DNA from: Megasphaera sp.
Lineage (GTDB): Bacteria; Bacillota; Negativicutes; Veillonellales; Megasphaeraceae
Assembly (NCBI GenBank): GCA_022486585.1
Contig: JAKVKI010000013.1
Coordinates: 1-56,424, forward strand
DNA length: 56,424 nucleotides
Direction of reading: 5' to 3'
Part shown: one piece after another, positions 1 to 8,165 of the stretch
Position numbering within the stretch: position 1 is the stretch's first letter
Layout: every line of letters begins with the position of its first letter
The notes under the pieces: generated by a model
Database searches by the model: none
The model's input: only the letters and a program-made list of their open reading frames with translations
What the model was told of the DNA's origin: nothing
Program-made: the position numbers and the translations under genes

Positions 1-96
1 CTATTCATAATGAAGTCTCGGAAATGTTGGACTACTGGCGGTAAATAAATCTGACTATTTGTAATCATATAAAATTTACGTTCATATTGCGGATAG

Positions 97-729
97 GTTA
101 TAGGTAATATTTTTACGTTTAGTTGTAATAATAAGTCCATGAACGGCACAATAGATTTAGGGCAATTTGCCAATACGAGTACGATGTATTTCTTTTTGAC
201 CTGGTTTCCGACTTATTTAGTGATGGCTAAGCAGCTTCCTATGTTGCAAGCTGGGTTCTACGCCGTTATTCCCTATATGGGTGCTTTTTGTGGTGTCCTT
301 TTGGGAGGTCGATGGTCTGATTTTATGTTGAAGAAGGGCATTTCCCTGTCTAAGTCACGCAAGATACCGATTGTGTGCGGCCTCATGTGTTCTATGTCGA
401 TCATGGCGGCCAATCACTTTGATTCGTTAGATAGTATCATAGCCATTATGGCCTTTGCATTTTTTGGTCAGGGAATGGCGGCGATTATATGGAGTACAGT
501 CGGTGATATTGCACCGCCAGATTCTGTTGGTCTGGCTGGCGGTGTGTTCAGCTTTATAGGCAATCTTGCCGGTATTATTACGCCTATTGCTATTGGCATT
601 ATTGTACAAGTGAGTGGCTCGTTTGTAGGAGCCATGGTGTTCATCGGGAGTATTGCGGCTATCGGTGTGATTGCGCTGGTATTTGTCGTTGGTGATATTC
701 ACCGCATTCCATCAATAAAGGAAACATAA
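97..729 (+). pseudogene. MFS transporter, C-terminal half only (5'-truncated)
   Basis: The open frame encodes only about the last six membrane segments of a major facilitator superfamily carrier of the anion:cation symporter type. The stretch LGQFANTSTMYFFLTWFPTY matches the start of the second six-helix half in glucarate/galactonate-type carriers, and the final charged tail VGDIHRIPSIKET looks like a natural C-terminus. Family members have roughly 430-450 residues; here about 200 remain. The first ATG is at 139, but no Shine-Dalgarno precedes it and the same frame is open back to a stop at 94-96, so it looks like a remnant rather than a start. Positions 3-44 hold another short open frame ending in a stop, possibly the tail of an upstream gene or of the broken N-terminal half. 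A substrate cannot be named. Confidence 0.6.
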
Positions 730-776
730 TATGTAAAAGGAGATGTCCTGATAGAGGGACATCTCCTTTTACATAT
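729..776. terminator. Bidirectional terminator hairpin between the MFS remnant and aroD
   Basis: Perfect inverted repeat with 20-base arms (729-748 and 757-776) around an 8-base loop. The arms contain an AAAAGGAGA/TCTCCTTTT core, so each strand ends its hairpin with a T-rich segment. It lies between converging genes and probably ends transcripts from both sides. Confidence 0.85.
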
Positions 777-794
777 GGTTACATATGAGGATCC

Positions 795-1541
795 TTAGTG
801 AAGCAGCTGGAGAATTTGTTGCAGGGCTGTAAGTTCAAGCTGGCCGGGAGCAGAAGCTGTTTTAGCGGAGCCGAACGTCATTGCAGAGCCGAACAGTTCG
901 CCACTGATGCGGCTAATAGCACCGAGCTTGCCCATAGACATGGTAATGAGCGGTTCGTCAGGATATTGGGATTTTACAGCTTCTGTAGCACGAAGCAGCG
1001 TTAGTACGTCTTTAGCAGAATGAGGCATGCATGCTAATTTAGCGACATCGGCACCAAGCTTTTTCATGCCGATGAGACGGTTTGTGATTTCCTCGAAAGA
1101 GGGAGTTTTGTCAAAATCGTGGTTGCTCAGAATGACAGTAACGCTGTGTTCTCTGGCTAAAAGGAGGGTTGCTTCAATAGCCGTATGGTCATGGAAGTAT
1201 TCGATATCGATGGCATCAATGGCGCCCGTTTTGATCGCATAGTGAAGAAGTTCAAAATAGTAACGTATCGAAATCGGTGTTTCACCACCTTCTTCTTTTG
1301 TGCGAAACGTAAACAACAGAGCTTTATGGGGCAGTTCATTGCGAACGAGCTGGAGTGCAGCATCAATGGCAGATAATTCAGTTACATTTTTCAGGAAGTC
1401 GATACGAAGCTCGACGATGTCGCAGGGTTTGTTCTGCAAATAATGGCATTCCTGATAGAGCTCTTCCATAGAATGGCCGACAAGGGGGACGCAAATCTTG
1501 GGCATACCATTGTCTAAGGAAACAGGACCGATGTTGATCAT
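795..1541 (-). CDS. aroD: 3-dehydroquinate dehydratase, type I
   Basis: Converts 3-dehydroquinate to 3-dehydroshikimate in the shikimate pathway by a Schiff-base mechanism; cytoplasmic. The 248-residue product has the usual type I length. Visible motifs are ELRIDF and FTFRTKEEGG (substrate-binding Arg residues), LSNHDFDKTP (catalytic His), DVAKLACMP (Schiff-base Lys), and the C-terminal block SMGKLGAISRISGELFGS then SAPGQLE. The start at 1541 is chosen because AAAGGA lies about 10 bases upstream; the longer open frame upstream has no ribosome binding site. It is the last gene of a minus-strand operon, 41 bases after a ketopantoate-reductase-like gene. No other shikimate gene is in the window. 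Confidence 0.95.
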   Translation of the reverse strand: MINIGPVSLDNGMPKICVPLVGHSMEELYQECHYLQNKPCDIVELRIDFLKNVTELSAIDAALQLVRNELPHKALLFTFRTKEEGGETPISIRYYFELLHYAIKTGAIDAIDIEYFHDHTAIEATLLLAREHSVTVILSNHDFDKTPSFEEITNRLIGMKKLGADVAKLACMPHSAKDVLTLLRATEAVKSQYPDEPLITMSMGKLGAISRISGELFGSAMTFGSAKTASAPGQLELTALQQILQLLH

Positions 1542-1582
1542 AATAATAAATCCTTTCTGATAGCAAGGCTGAAATGGTATTT

Positions 1583-2500
1583 TTAATGAGACGCAGCAAT
1601 AAGTCGCGCTGAGATTTCTTGATAACATTGACGGGAAAAGGGAACGTCAATACCGATGCGTTGTGCTGTTCGTACTAAATAGCCGCTGAATGTTTCTAGT
1701 TCACTTTGATGATGATGGATGATATCGCGGGCTAATGAGCTTGTTACAGCGCGATTATCTTGGCGGTGAACGCGGGTATAGATGTCGTCGACCAACGTAT
1801 CTGATAAATGAATGCCAAGTGCGAGGCCGACGTGGTATGCTTCGATAAGTAATGTCCGGAATTGTTCATCTTTAACAGATGATTCAAAGATATCGCCAAT
1901 ATTGCATTCGTAGTAAGCTGTAATGACATTGTAGGCACAATTCGTAATGTACTTGTTCCATAATTCGACGTGAATGTCTGGTGCAATATGACAATTCAGA
2001 CCAGGGTGATGGAGGACACTATAGACTTTTTCTACACATGATTTTTCATCAGAACCGATATATATGCGGGCGAAGGCGCCAGATTGGCAGATCGCATAGT
2101 CAGCATCATAGGCGGAGGTAATATATATGGTCGAGTCAACGACATGGCCTGTCGTGAGGGTCTGTCGTGTTATTTCGCCATGGTCGACACCGTTTAAGAC
2201 GGGGACGATAATGGTATGCGTATCTACACAAGGGAGGAGCGCTTGCAGTGCCTGGACCAGAGAATAATTTTTTACGCAGACAAAGATGATATCTTGTATA
2301 CCTGCATCAGCAGGTGTATCCGTTACAACAGGATGAAAAATATGTTCACCAAAGAAATCACTGTGCAGGACAAGCCCTTTTTGGGCAATAGAAACTTTAC
2401 GTTCGTTACGAGCGATGACAGTGACTGTAGCATAATTTGCGCATAAGATGGAGGCGATATATCCGCCGACTCCTCCCAGGCCAGTTACCATAAGTTTCAT
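1583..2500 (-). CDS. Ketopantoate reductase family protein (PanE/ApbA), copy 2
   Basis: NADPH-dependent reductase of the 2-dehydropantoate 2-reductase family, 305 residues, normal length. The N-terminal Rossmann motif GLGGVGGYIAS sits at residues 7-17. The family catalytic Lys is in LWNKYITNCAYN, followed by the TA that fits the N..TA signature, and the catalytic Glu is in SELETFSGYLV. It therefore looks active, but the substrate may be another 2-oxo acid, because a second paralogue lies directly upstream and aroD rather than pantothenate genes lies downstream. Its ATG overlaps the stop of the upstream paralogue by 4 bases, implying translational coupling. The two proteins share long blocks (for example AGIQDII and ALQALLPC), so they arose by tandem duplication. 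Confidence 0.85.
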   Translation of the reverse strand: MKLMVTGLGGVGGYIASILCANYATVTVIARNERKVSIAQKGLVLHSDFFGEHIFHPVVTDTPADAGIQDIIFVCVKNYSLVQALQALLPCVDTHTIIVPVLNGVDHGEITRQTLTTGHVVDSTIYITSAYDADYAICQSGAFARIYIGSDEKSCVEKVYSVLHHPGLNCHIAPDIHVELWNKYITNCAYNVITAYYECNIGDIFESSVKDEQFRTLLIEAYHVGLALGIHLSDTLVDDIYTRVHRQDNRAVTSSLARDIIHHHQSELETFSGYLVRTAQRIGIDVPFSRQCYQEISARLIAASH

Positions 2501-3408
2501 TGCAGGTCCTCTCTTTCTTTTAAGGTTTTATAAAATCGTTCTGTTACAGGAACAGGTACATGAAGGGTGTGGGCTAAACGGACTAAATGGCCGCTAAATG
2601 TTTCTAATTCTGTCTGTTTATGATTTGCCGCATCTCGTTCCATGGAACTGGCCATATCTAGGTCACGATGATAGGCAAAACGGTCAAAAATGTCATTAGG
2701 TAAGGTAGACGGTAAATGGATACCAGCAGTAATACCGACCTGATACGATTCAGTGAGCAATGCACGGAATTCCGCTATGCGCTGAGGTGATTCGACAATA
2801 TAACGAGTTGTACAGATATAGTACGCAGTTATTGTATTATAGGCACAGTTGGTAATATATTTTTTCCATATTTCTGCATCCATATCATCAGGAATCGTGC
2901 AATCGAGCTCATTGGTATGTTGTAAGATGGACTGTACCTGCTTAGCGATAGCATCGATACGAGCGCTGATGAATACATGTGCATAGGAAACCGGATGGAA
3001 AATAGAATAGTCATTTTTATACGAGGATGTAATATAGATGAAGGCGTTGACGACATGACCGGTAGGGCAGATGCGACGGGCTGTGTCGGCATGATCAATG
3101 CCGTTCATAATGGGAACGATGATTGTATGTTCATCAATGCAGGGAAGCAGTGCCTGTAAGGCGTCTGGCAAAGAGAAATTCTTAGTGCAAATAAAAATAA
3201 TGTCTTGAATGCCAGCGTTTGCCGGCGTGTCCGTTACAGCGGGATGGAAAATACGTTCTCCCATGCGCAGGCTATGGAGCACTAATCCCCGTTGCAAGGC
3301 TTCTTTGCGTTTATGGCGGGCGACAAGCGTGACCGTATCATAATGGGCGCAAAGAACGGCTGAAATATATCCACCAACGCCACCAATGCCGGAAACCATT
3401 AGCTTCAT
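2497..3408 (-). CDS. Ketopantoate reductase family protein (PanE/ApbA), copy 1
   Basis: First gene of the minus-strand operon panE-like / panE-like / aroD; 303 residues. The Rossmann glycine motif GIGGVGGYISA is at residues 7-17. The Lys of IWKKYITNCAYN and the Glu of TELETFSGHLV match the catalytic pair of ketopantoate reductases. It could make pantoate for coenzyme A synthesis, but two copies beside a shikimate gene suggest that at least one reduces a different 2-oxo acid. ATG at 3408 has a GAAAGGAAG-type ribosome binding site just upstream. Transcription probably starts from the promoter at 3443-3472. Confidence 0.85.
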   Translation of the reverse strand: MKLMVSGIGGVGGYISAVLCAHYDTVTLVARHKRKEALQRGLVLHSLRMGERIFHPAVTDTPANAGIQDIIFICTKNFSLPDALQALLPCIDEHTIIVPIMNGIDHADTARRICPTGHVVNAFIYITSSYKNDYSIFHPVSYAHVFISARIDAIAKQVQSILQHTNELDCTIPDDMDAEIWKKYITNCAYNTITAYYICTTRYIVESPQRIAEFRALLTESYQVGITAGIHLPSTLPNDIFDRFAYHRDLDMASSMERDAANHKQTELETFSGHLVRLAHTLHVPVPVTERFYKTLKEREDLQ

Positions 3409-3442
3409 GGAATCGCTTCCTTTCTATTTAAATCATAGTGAT

Positions 3443-3472
3443 AGTATACACCCCTCTGGGGTTATATGTCAC
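3443..3472 (-). promoter_or_regulatory. Promoter of the panE-like/aroD operon with a dyad in the spacer
   Basis: On the minus strand a GTGACA -35 box (3467-3472) and TATACT -10 box (3443-3448) are separated by 18 bases. The spacer contains a perfect ACCCC-AGA-GGGGT inverted repeat (3450-3462). A dyad inside a lengthened spacer is the layout used by MerR-type activators; no MerR gene is nearby, so the regulator is unknown. Confidence 0.55.
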
Positions 3473-3571
3473 GAAACATCAGGGTGCCCGGCAAGAGGAT
3501 CTTGCATGCAATGTATACATTATCATAATGGATTCATGCAAAAATAGAATTGCAAAACAACATATGAATAC

Positions 3572-3600
3572 TTGAACATATATTGAAATAATGATACTAT
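3572..3600 (+). promoter_or_regulatory. Promoter of the metal ATPase gene with imperfect operator-like repeat
   Basis: TTGAAC (3572-3577), 17-base spacer, TACTAT (3595-3600), about 40 bases before the ATG. The -35 box lies between ATATG (3562-3566) and CATAT (3577-3581), an AT-rich dyad resembling the sites of ArsR/SmtB-type metal sensors. No arsR-like gene is adjacent, so metal control is only a suggestion. Confidence 0.5.
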
Positions 3601-3641
3601 AAATGAAGCAAACGAAATAATCTATATGAGGAGGGAACGAT

Positions 3642-5588
3642 ATGGAAGATGAAATTTTGGATAAGAACCATCACGGGTGCAGCTGTTGTCATCATGATAC
3701 ATCAGCAGAAAAGGCAGAAGGAAGCTTTTTAGATACAATGGATGAAGAGGACGAAGAAGAAGGGGCACTTTGGCAGATTGTTGTTGGCACAGCGGTGTTT
3801 CTCTTTACATATATGACGGATTTCGTTCCAGAATCATATTCGTTAGTGGCGTACGGTATAGCGTATCTCTTGTTAGGTAACGGGGTCATCCGTAATGCCA
3901 TAGAAAATATCATTCATAAAGAACCTTTTGATGAAAATTTACTGATGGTTATTGCGACAGGCGGAGCTTTTGCTATTGGCGATTATCCGGAAGCCGTAGC
4001 CGTTATGCTGTTCAGTCGTCTTGGCGAGGCGTTGGAAGATAAGGCCGTTGATAAGAGTCGCCGACAGGTCAAAGAAGCTGTTGATTTGCGCCCTGAAACC
4101 ATTGAATGTCTGATGGAAGATGGTACTGTTAAGACGATTCCTGCAAAGGAAGGACATATTGGCGATATTGTTGTTGTTCGTGCTGGTGACCGGATTCCCT
4201 TGGACGGAATTGTGACAGAAGGCACAAGCCGTATTGATACATCGGCCGTTACAGGAGAACCCGTTCCTGTGCCATGTCAGGCTGGTTCAGAAGTCTTATC
4301 AGGATGCATCAATATGTCAGGAACGATTCGTCTTCGTGTGACAAAAGTATTGTCTGAATCTATGGTGACTAAGATTTTACAGTCTGTAGAACAGGCAGCA
4401 GCACAGAAACCTAAAATGGATCGGTTTATTACACGATTTTCCAGGATTTATACGCCAGGAGTCGTAGCTGTCGCAGTAGTTACGGCTGTTGTTCCATCAT
4501 TAGTGACTGGAAATTGGTATTATTGGCTGTATACAGCGTTGACCTTTTTGGTTATCAGCTGTCCCTGTGCTATTGTACTCAGTGTTCCTTTGTCCTTCTT
4601 TGCTGGCATAGGTGCGGCATCAAAACGAGGTATTCTCTTTAAAGGCGGTATCGCTATTGAACAAATGAAGCGTATTGGCGCGGTCGTCTTTGATAAAACC
4701 GGTACTGTTACGAAAGGAAATTTCGTTGTACAGCAAATCGTTCCGGCAGACGGGTTTACAGAACAAGACGTATTAGTATATTGTGCGGCTGCTGAGCAGG
4801 CTTCGTCTCATCCGATTGCAGCCAGTGTTGTTGCTGCTGCCAAAACACGAGATGTAAACTTACCTGATATTACAGAATCAGATGAAATTGCTGGTGAAGG
4901 GCTTTGTGCAACTGTCAATGGAAGAATGATAGTTTGTGGCAATATGAAGTTAATGAATCGTAAGCAAATTATCGTACCACAACAAGATAAGGTGACATAT
5001 GGATCAGAACTGTATGTAGCTGTTGATGGTATATATGCCGGTCATATCGTTGTTTCCGATACGATAAAACCGGATGCCGTTGAAGCAATCCGCCGTATTC
5101 GTTCCTTAGGGATTACGACAGCGATGCTTACAGGTGATTCTCAGGAGGCTGCTGATTATATTGCTAAACAAACGGGCATAGAAGAAGTACGGGCAAGGCT
5201 GTTGCCCCAGGATAAGGTACGGCAAATGGATGACATTCGCAGCAAATACGGACCGGTTCTATTTGTTGGTGACGGTATCAATGATGCACCTGTTTTAGCG
5301 GGAGCTGATGTAGGTGCGGCTATGGGAAGTGGTGCGGATGCGGCTGTAGAAGCGGCAGATGTGGTATTTGTGAATTCACAAGTTAGTGCTGTTCCCGACG
5401 CACTGCATATTTCCCGGGGAACGATGGCCATTGCTGTAGAGAATGTTGTTTTTGCATTGGGCGTCAAAGCAGTGGTTATGATTGCCGGTTTTGCAGGCTT
5501 TGCATCTATGTGGGCTGCTGTTTTTGCCGATTCAGGCGTAGCAGCGTTATGTGTGCTAAACAGTGTGCGGCTTTTGTATAAAAAGTAA
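3642..5588 (+). CDS. Heavy-metal translocating P1B-type ATPase (CPC type; Zn/Cd/Pb-like)
   Basis: Inner-membrane metal efflux pump, 648 residues. Seen in order: a His/Cys-rich N-terminus (HHGCSCCHH, residues 10-18), an acidic stretch, membrane segments, the actuator motif TGEP (about residue 204), the membrane metal site SCPCAIVL with Cys307 and Cys309, the phosphorylation motif DKTGT with Asp351, the family His-Pro at 390-391, and the hinge GDGINDAP. CPC with these features fits ZntA/CadA-type pumps. No ferredoxin-like HMA domain (GMxCxxC) is present; the short His/Cys tail replaces it. The start has GAGGAGGGA upstream. It stands alone between its own promoter and the T-box leader. The transported ion is not certain; copper is less likely given the rest of the sequence. 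Confidence 0.92.
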   Translation: MEDEILDKNHHGCSCCHHDTSAEKAEGSFLDTMDEEDEEEGALWQIVVGTAVFLFTYMTDFVPESYSLVAYGIAYLLLGNGVIRNAIENIIHKEPFDENLLMVIATGGAFAIGDYPEAVAVMLFSRLGEALEDKAVDKSRRQVKEAVDLRPETIECLMEDGTVKTIPAKEGHIGDIVVVRAGDRIPLDGIVTEGTSRIDTSAVTGEPVPVPCQAGSEVLSGCINMSGTIRLRVTKVLSESMVTKILQSVEQAAAQKPKMDRFITRFSRIYTPGVVAVAVVTAVVPSLVTGNWYYWLYTALTFLVISCPCAIVLSVPLSFFAGIGAASKRGILFKGGIAIEQMKRIGAVVFDKTGTVTKGNFVVQQIVPADGFTEQDVLVYCAAAEQASSHPIAASVVAAAKTRDVNLPDITESDEIAGEGLCATVNGRMIVCGNMKLMNRKQIIVPQQDKVTYGSELYVAVDGIYAGHIVVSDTIKPDAVEAIRRIRSLGITTAMLTGDSQEAADYIAKQTGIEEVRARLLPQDKVRQMDDIRSKYGPVLFVGDGINDAPVLAGADVGAAMGSGADAAVEAADVVFVNSQVSAVPDALHISRGTMAIAVENVVFALGVKAVVMIAGFAGFASMWAAVFADSGVAALCVLNSVRLLYKK

Positions 5589-5753
5589 TCGATTGCTTTA
5601 TGCCAAAACAGTAATAACTAATGGGAATATGCTCATATGACCGCTGTATATAAGACCCGTGCGATAAAACGTTATACGTGTAGAAGAGTATAAATAAAAA
5701 ATAAATTGCGTATTATTATAACGTTTAACGTTAACAAAACCTAAATAAATGCC

Positions 5754-5782
5754 TTGACAGATGACCTGTTTTCGAGGATAAT
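5754..5782 (+). promoter_or_regulatory. Promoter of the T-box/MFS transcript
   Basis: Perfect TTGACA (5754-5759), 17-base spacer and GATAAT (5777-5782), placing the start of transcription near 5789, ahead of the T-box leader. A perfect TTAACGTTAA palindrome lies 20 bases before the -35 box (5725-5734) and could be an operator. Confidence 0.75.
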
Positions 5783-5819
5783 AATCTCAACTTTCCAAAC
5801 AGATATGCATTGGATACAT

Positions 5820-6086
5820 CCGATGCGGATAAAAACTATGATTGGGTAAAAGATGATTTTTCCTTCCATCCAGAGAATCCGGCAGTGCTGAGAGCCGGAT
5901 AGGAACAGAATCATTTGATGTCGCCCGGGAGTTGTTGTGTCGACTTATTTTCTAGGGATATGAGGCGCAATCGTGTTTCAGCGTTAATGAAGGTCTTGTC
6001 TAAGCCATAAGTATAATGACAGGGTGGTACCGCGAAAATTCGCCCCTGTTGTCTTTCTATTCAGAAAGGCAACAGGGGTATTTTTT
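5820..6086 (+). promoter_or_regulatory. T-box riboswitch leader with terminator
   Basis: The canonical T-box sequence AGGGTGGTACCGCG is at 6021-6034 and can form the antiterminator with the CGCCCCT that follows. It competes with a strong terminator: arms 6043-6058 and 6063-6078, then a T run to 6086. Stem I features are visible upstream: AGAGA (5872-5876), the perfect ATCCGGC/GCCGGAT hairpin (5877-5883 with 5894-5900) capped by a loop containing GCTG, and a lower helix ATGATT/AATCAT (5853-5858 with 5909-5914). The specifier should lie in the segment 5915-5923 just after the lower helix; I could not fix its codon. Such leaders sense uncharged tRNA and read through when one amino acid is scarce. 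Confidence 0.93.
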
Positions 6087-6142
6087 ACATATTGGATGGG
6101 AAAGCATTTATAGTAGGGGACTTAAAAAAGGGAGATATGGGT

Positions 6143-7441
6143 ATGGAAAAAGTAGTACAGGGAGTAGCGCAGACAACTGCGAAAATGACTAATTTTCGAT
6201 GGAAAATAGCGTTTCTTATCTTTTTAATCAGTTTTGTGGCGTATATGGATCGAGTCAATTTATCTGTAGCAACACCAGTCATTATGCAAGAATTTGGATT
6301 TACTAAGATCGATATGGGCTTTATTCAGACCTGTTTTTTTGCGGGATATGCACTGATGCAGGTTCCTGGTGGTATGCTTGCCGAAAAATTCGGCTTGCGT
6401 AAAACCGGTGCCGGAGCTATTTTGTGGTGGTCCGCATTTACGGCATTGACTGCTTGTGCCAAGGGCAAAGTTAGTTTTGCAGCTATCCGGCTCTTATTTG
6501 GATTTGGCGAAGGACCGGTATTTCCATCCTTAGGAGCCGCTACCTTCAATTGGTTCAATCATCGTGAAAAAGGCAAAGCGAGTTCATCTATTTTGTTGGG
6601 GACTTTTTTTGGACCTGTAGTTGGACCTGCCATTACAGTAGCCTTAATGGCAGCCTTTGGCTGGCATGCAGTTTTCGTCATTTTTGGTGCTGTAGGTGTG
6701 CTTTTAGCTTGGGCTTGGCATCATTATGCTTATGATACACCGGCTGAAAGTCCTAATGTTAATGATGCAGAATTGGCGCATATCATGGAAGGACGTAATA
6801 CGGAAAGTGTCAAAAAAGCGGTAGCGCCGTGGAGTAAATTCCTGCGTTCGACGCAGTTCTGGGCTGTGGGTATTCAGTTTATGGTCGTTGATTACATCAT
6901 GTATGTATTTTTAGCTTGGCTGCCGTTGTATTTGACGGAAATGCACGGATTGTCGTTGAAAGCTATGGGAATTTGGGCTTCTTTTCCGTGGATAGCACTG
7001 ATGGCGATGGTCTTTGTCGCTGGTTATATTTCCGATAAGATTGCCAATGGGAAGCATCCAGAACGCCAATATACGATGCGGACAGTTACGGCGATTGCCG
7101 GTGTAGCTGTCACCTCTATCGGTCTATATATTGCAGCACATACGCCTAGTGCTGAAATGAACATTTTTTGGATGACCGTATCCCTTGGCGCCTTAGGTTT
7201 TTCCATGAATGCCAGCTGGTCTACTGTTATTTCTTTAGGTGGCCAATATACAGGTTCTGTATCTGGCTGGATGAATCTGTGGGGCAACATCGGTGGCGTA
7301 TTGGCACCGATTGTAACTGCGTTTTTTGTAACTAATTATGGTTGGAATGATGCCTTTGTAGCAACCTCTCTCTTCGGCATTGTTGCAGTTGTTGCGTGGC
7401 TTTTCGTTAAACCGGGTAAAACATTAGTGCCTAAACAGTAA
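6143..7441 (+). CDS. MFS transporter, anion:cation symporter-like, under T-box control
   Basis: Twelve-helix permease of about 432 residues. Family marks include the first-helix signature AYMDRVNLSVATP, the loop-2/3 region QVPGGMLAEKFGLRKTG, and the motif RLLFGFGEGPVFPS typical of hexuronate/galactonate/phthalate-type carriers. The start at 6143 is preferred: AAGGGAG lies 8 bases upstream, while the in-frame ATG at 6137 is too close to it and the one at 6092 has none. The gene follows a T-box leader directly, so its expression should rise when a particular charged tRNA runs low. That suggests it moves an amino acid, a precursor or a derivative, which is unusual for this carrier family. The substrate is not known. 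Confidence 0.85.
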   Translation: MEKVVQGVAQTTAKMTNFRWKIAFLIFLISFVAYMDRVNLSVATPVIMQEFGFTKIDMGFIQTCFFAGYALMQVPGGMLAEKFGLRKTGAGAILWWSAFTALTACAKGKVSFAAIRLLFGFGEGPVFPSLGAATFNWFNHREKGKASSSILLGTFFGPVVGPAITVALMAAFGWHAVFVIFGAVGVLLAWAWHHYAYDTPAESPNVNDAELAHIMEGRNTESVKKAVAPWSKFLRSTQFWAVGIQFMVVDYIMYVFLAWLPLYLTEMHGLSLKAMGIWASFPWIALMAMVFVAGYISDKIANGKHPERQYTMRTVTAIAGVAVTSIGLYIAAHTPSAEMNIFWMTVSLGALGFSMNASWSTVISLGGQYTGSVSGWMNLWGNIGGVLAPIVTAFFVTNYGWNDAFVATSLFGIVAVVAWLFVKPGKTLVPKQ

Positions 7442-7462
7442 ATTTAGATATATGTTTTTGAT

Positions 7463-7499
7463 AAAAAGACTTGTGTGGTGTTTCCATACAGGTCTTTTT
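7463..7499 (+). terminator. Terminator of the MFS gene
   Basis: Inverted repeat AAAAAGAC.. / ..GTCTTTTT with G-T pairs around a short loop, ending in a T run. It closes the transcript 20 bases after the stop codon. Confidence 0.8.
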
Positions 7500-7552
7500 A
7501 TTTGCCAGCATTCTATAGAAATTAGTAAAAGTCAAAAAGTTAAATATTTATA

Positions 7553-7592
7553 TTAGCACTCTATTGACATTGTGGCTAATGAGGGCTATGAT
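7553..7592 (+). promoter_or_regulatory. Sigma-A promoter inside a degenerate CIRCE element (hsp20)
   Basis: TTAGCACTC (7553-7561) is a perfect left arm of the HrcA operator CIRCE. After exactly nine bases the right arm TGTGGCTAA (7571-7579) keeps only the GCTAA half of the consensus GAGTGCTAA. The -35 box TTGACA (7564-7569) sits in the nine-base spacer, and TATGAT (7587-7592) follows at 17 bases. HrcA binding would block the promoter directly. Confidence 0.7.
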
Positions 7593-7716
7593 ATAGGTGT
7601 AATCAGGAAGGGAAAATAGGAGACGATTAAAAGCCAAAAGAGTGAATATTGTTCCGTTCCTAATCCAATGCGTTGACTGCTTACATGTTTTCTGAAATCT
7701 GAAAGAAGGATTTATT

Positions 7717-8154
7717 ATGAAAAACTTATTTCCTATTGTAAATGATACTGATTTCTTGTTCCCTGATAATGTTTTTAATAATTTTCCGCTCAGTTTTACT
7801 CAACCAGCTGGTACGACATATAATGTACCAAAGGTTGATATTGAAATGAAGGACAATGCCTATATATTAAGAGCTGACTTGCCGGGAATTACAAAAGAAG
7901 AAGTAAGTGTGACCTATGATGACGATGTTTTGACATTGACGGCAAAACATCAGGAATCTGCAGACGAAAAAGATGAAAAGAGAAAATATATTTGCAAAGA
8001 ACGGATGAACAATGCTTACTGTCGTCAATTTGTTATTCATGATATCGATCACGAAGGAATCCAGGCAAACTTTAAGGACGGGGTCCTTGAAATCATGTTA
8101 CCGAAACAAGATCAGAAGAAAATAGAAGAAAAACATCGTATTACTATTCGATAA
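7717..8154 (+). CDS. Hsp20/alpha-crystallin family small heat shock protein
   Basis: ATP-independent holdase chaperone that keeps unfolding proteins soluble; cytoplasmic, 145 residues. A variable N-terminal arm is followed by the alpha-crystallin domain from about residue 40 (KVDIEMKDNAYILRADLPG) through the conserved block FKDGVLEIMLPK near residue 120. The C-terminal tail ends in ITI, the I-x-I motif used for oligomer assembly. ATG at 7717 is preceded by AAGAAGGA. It is a single-gene transcript between a CIRCE-like promoter and a terminator, which fits heat-shock control by HrcA. Confidence 0.93.
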   Translation: MKNLFPIVNDTDFLFPDNVFNNFPLSFTQPAGTTYNVPKVDIEMKDNAYILRADLPGITKEEVSVTYDDDVLTLTAKHQESADEKDEKRKYICKERMNNAYCRQFVIHDIDHEGIQANFKDGVLEIMLPKQDQKKIEEKHRITIR

Positions 8155-8165
8155 TGTGCGACTAT

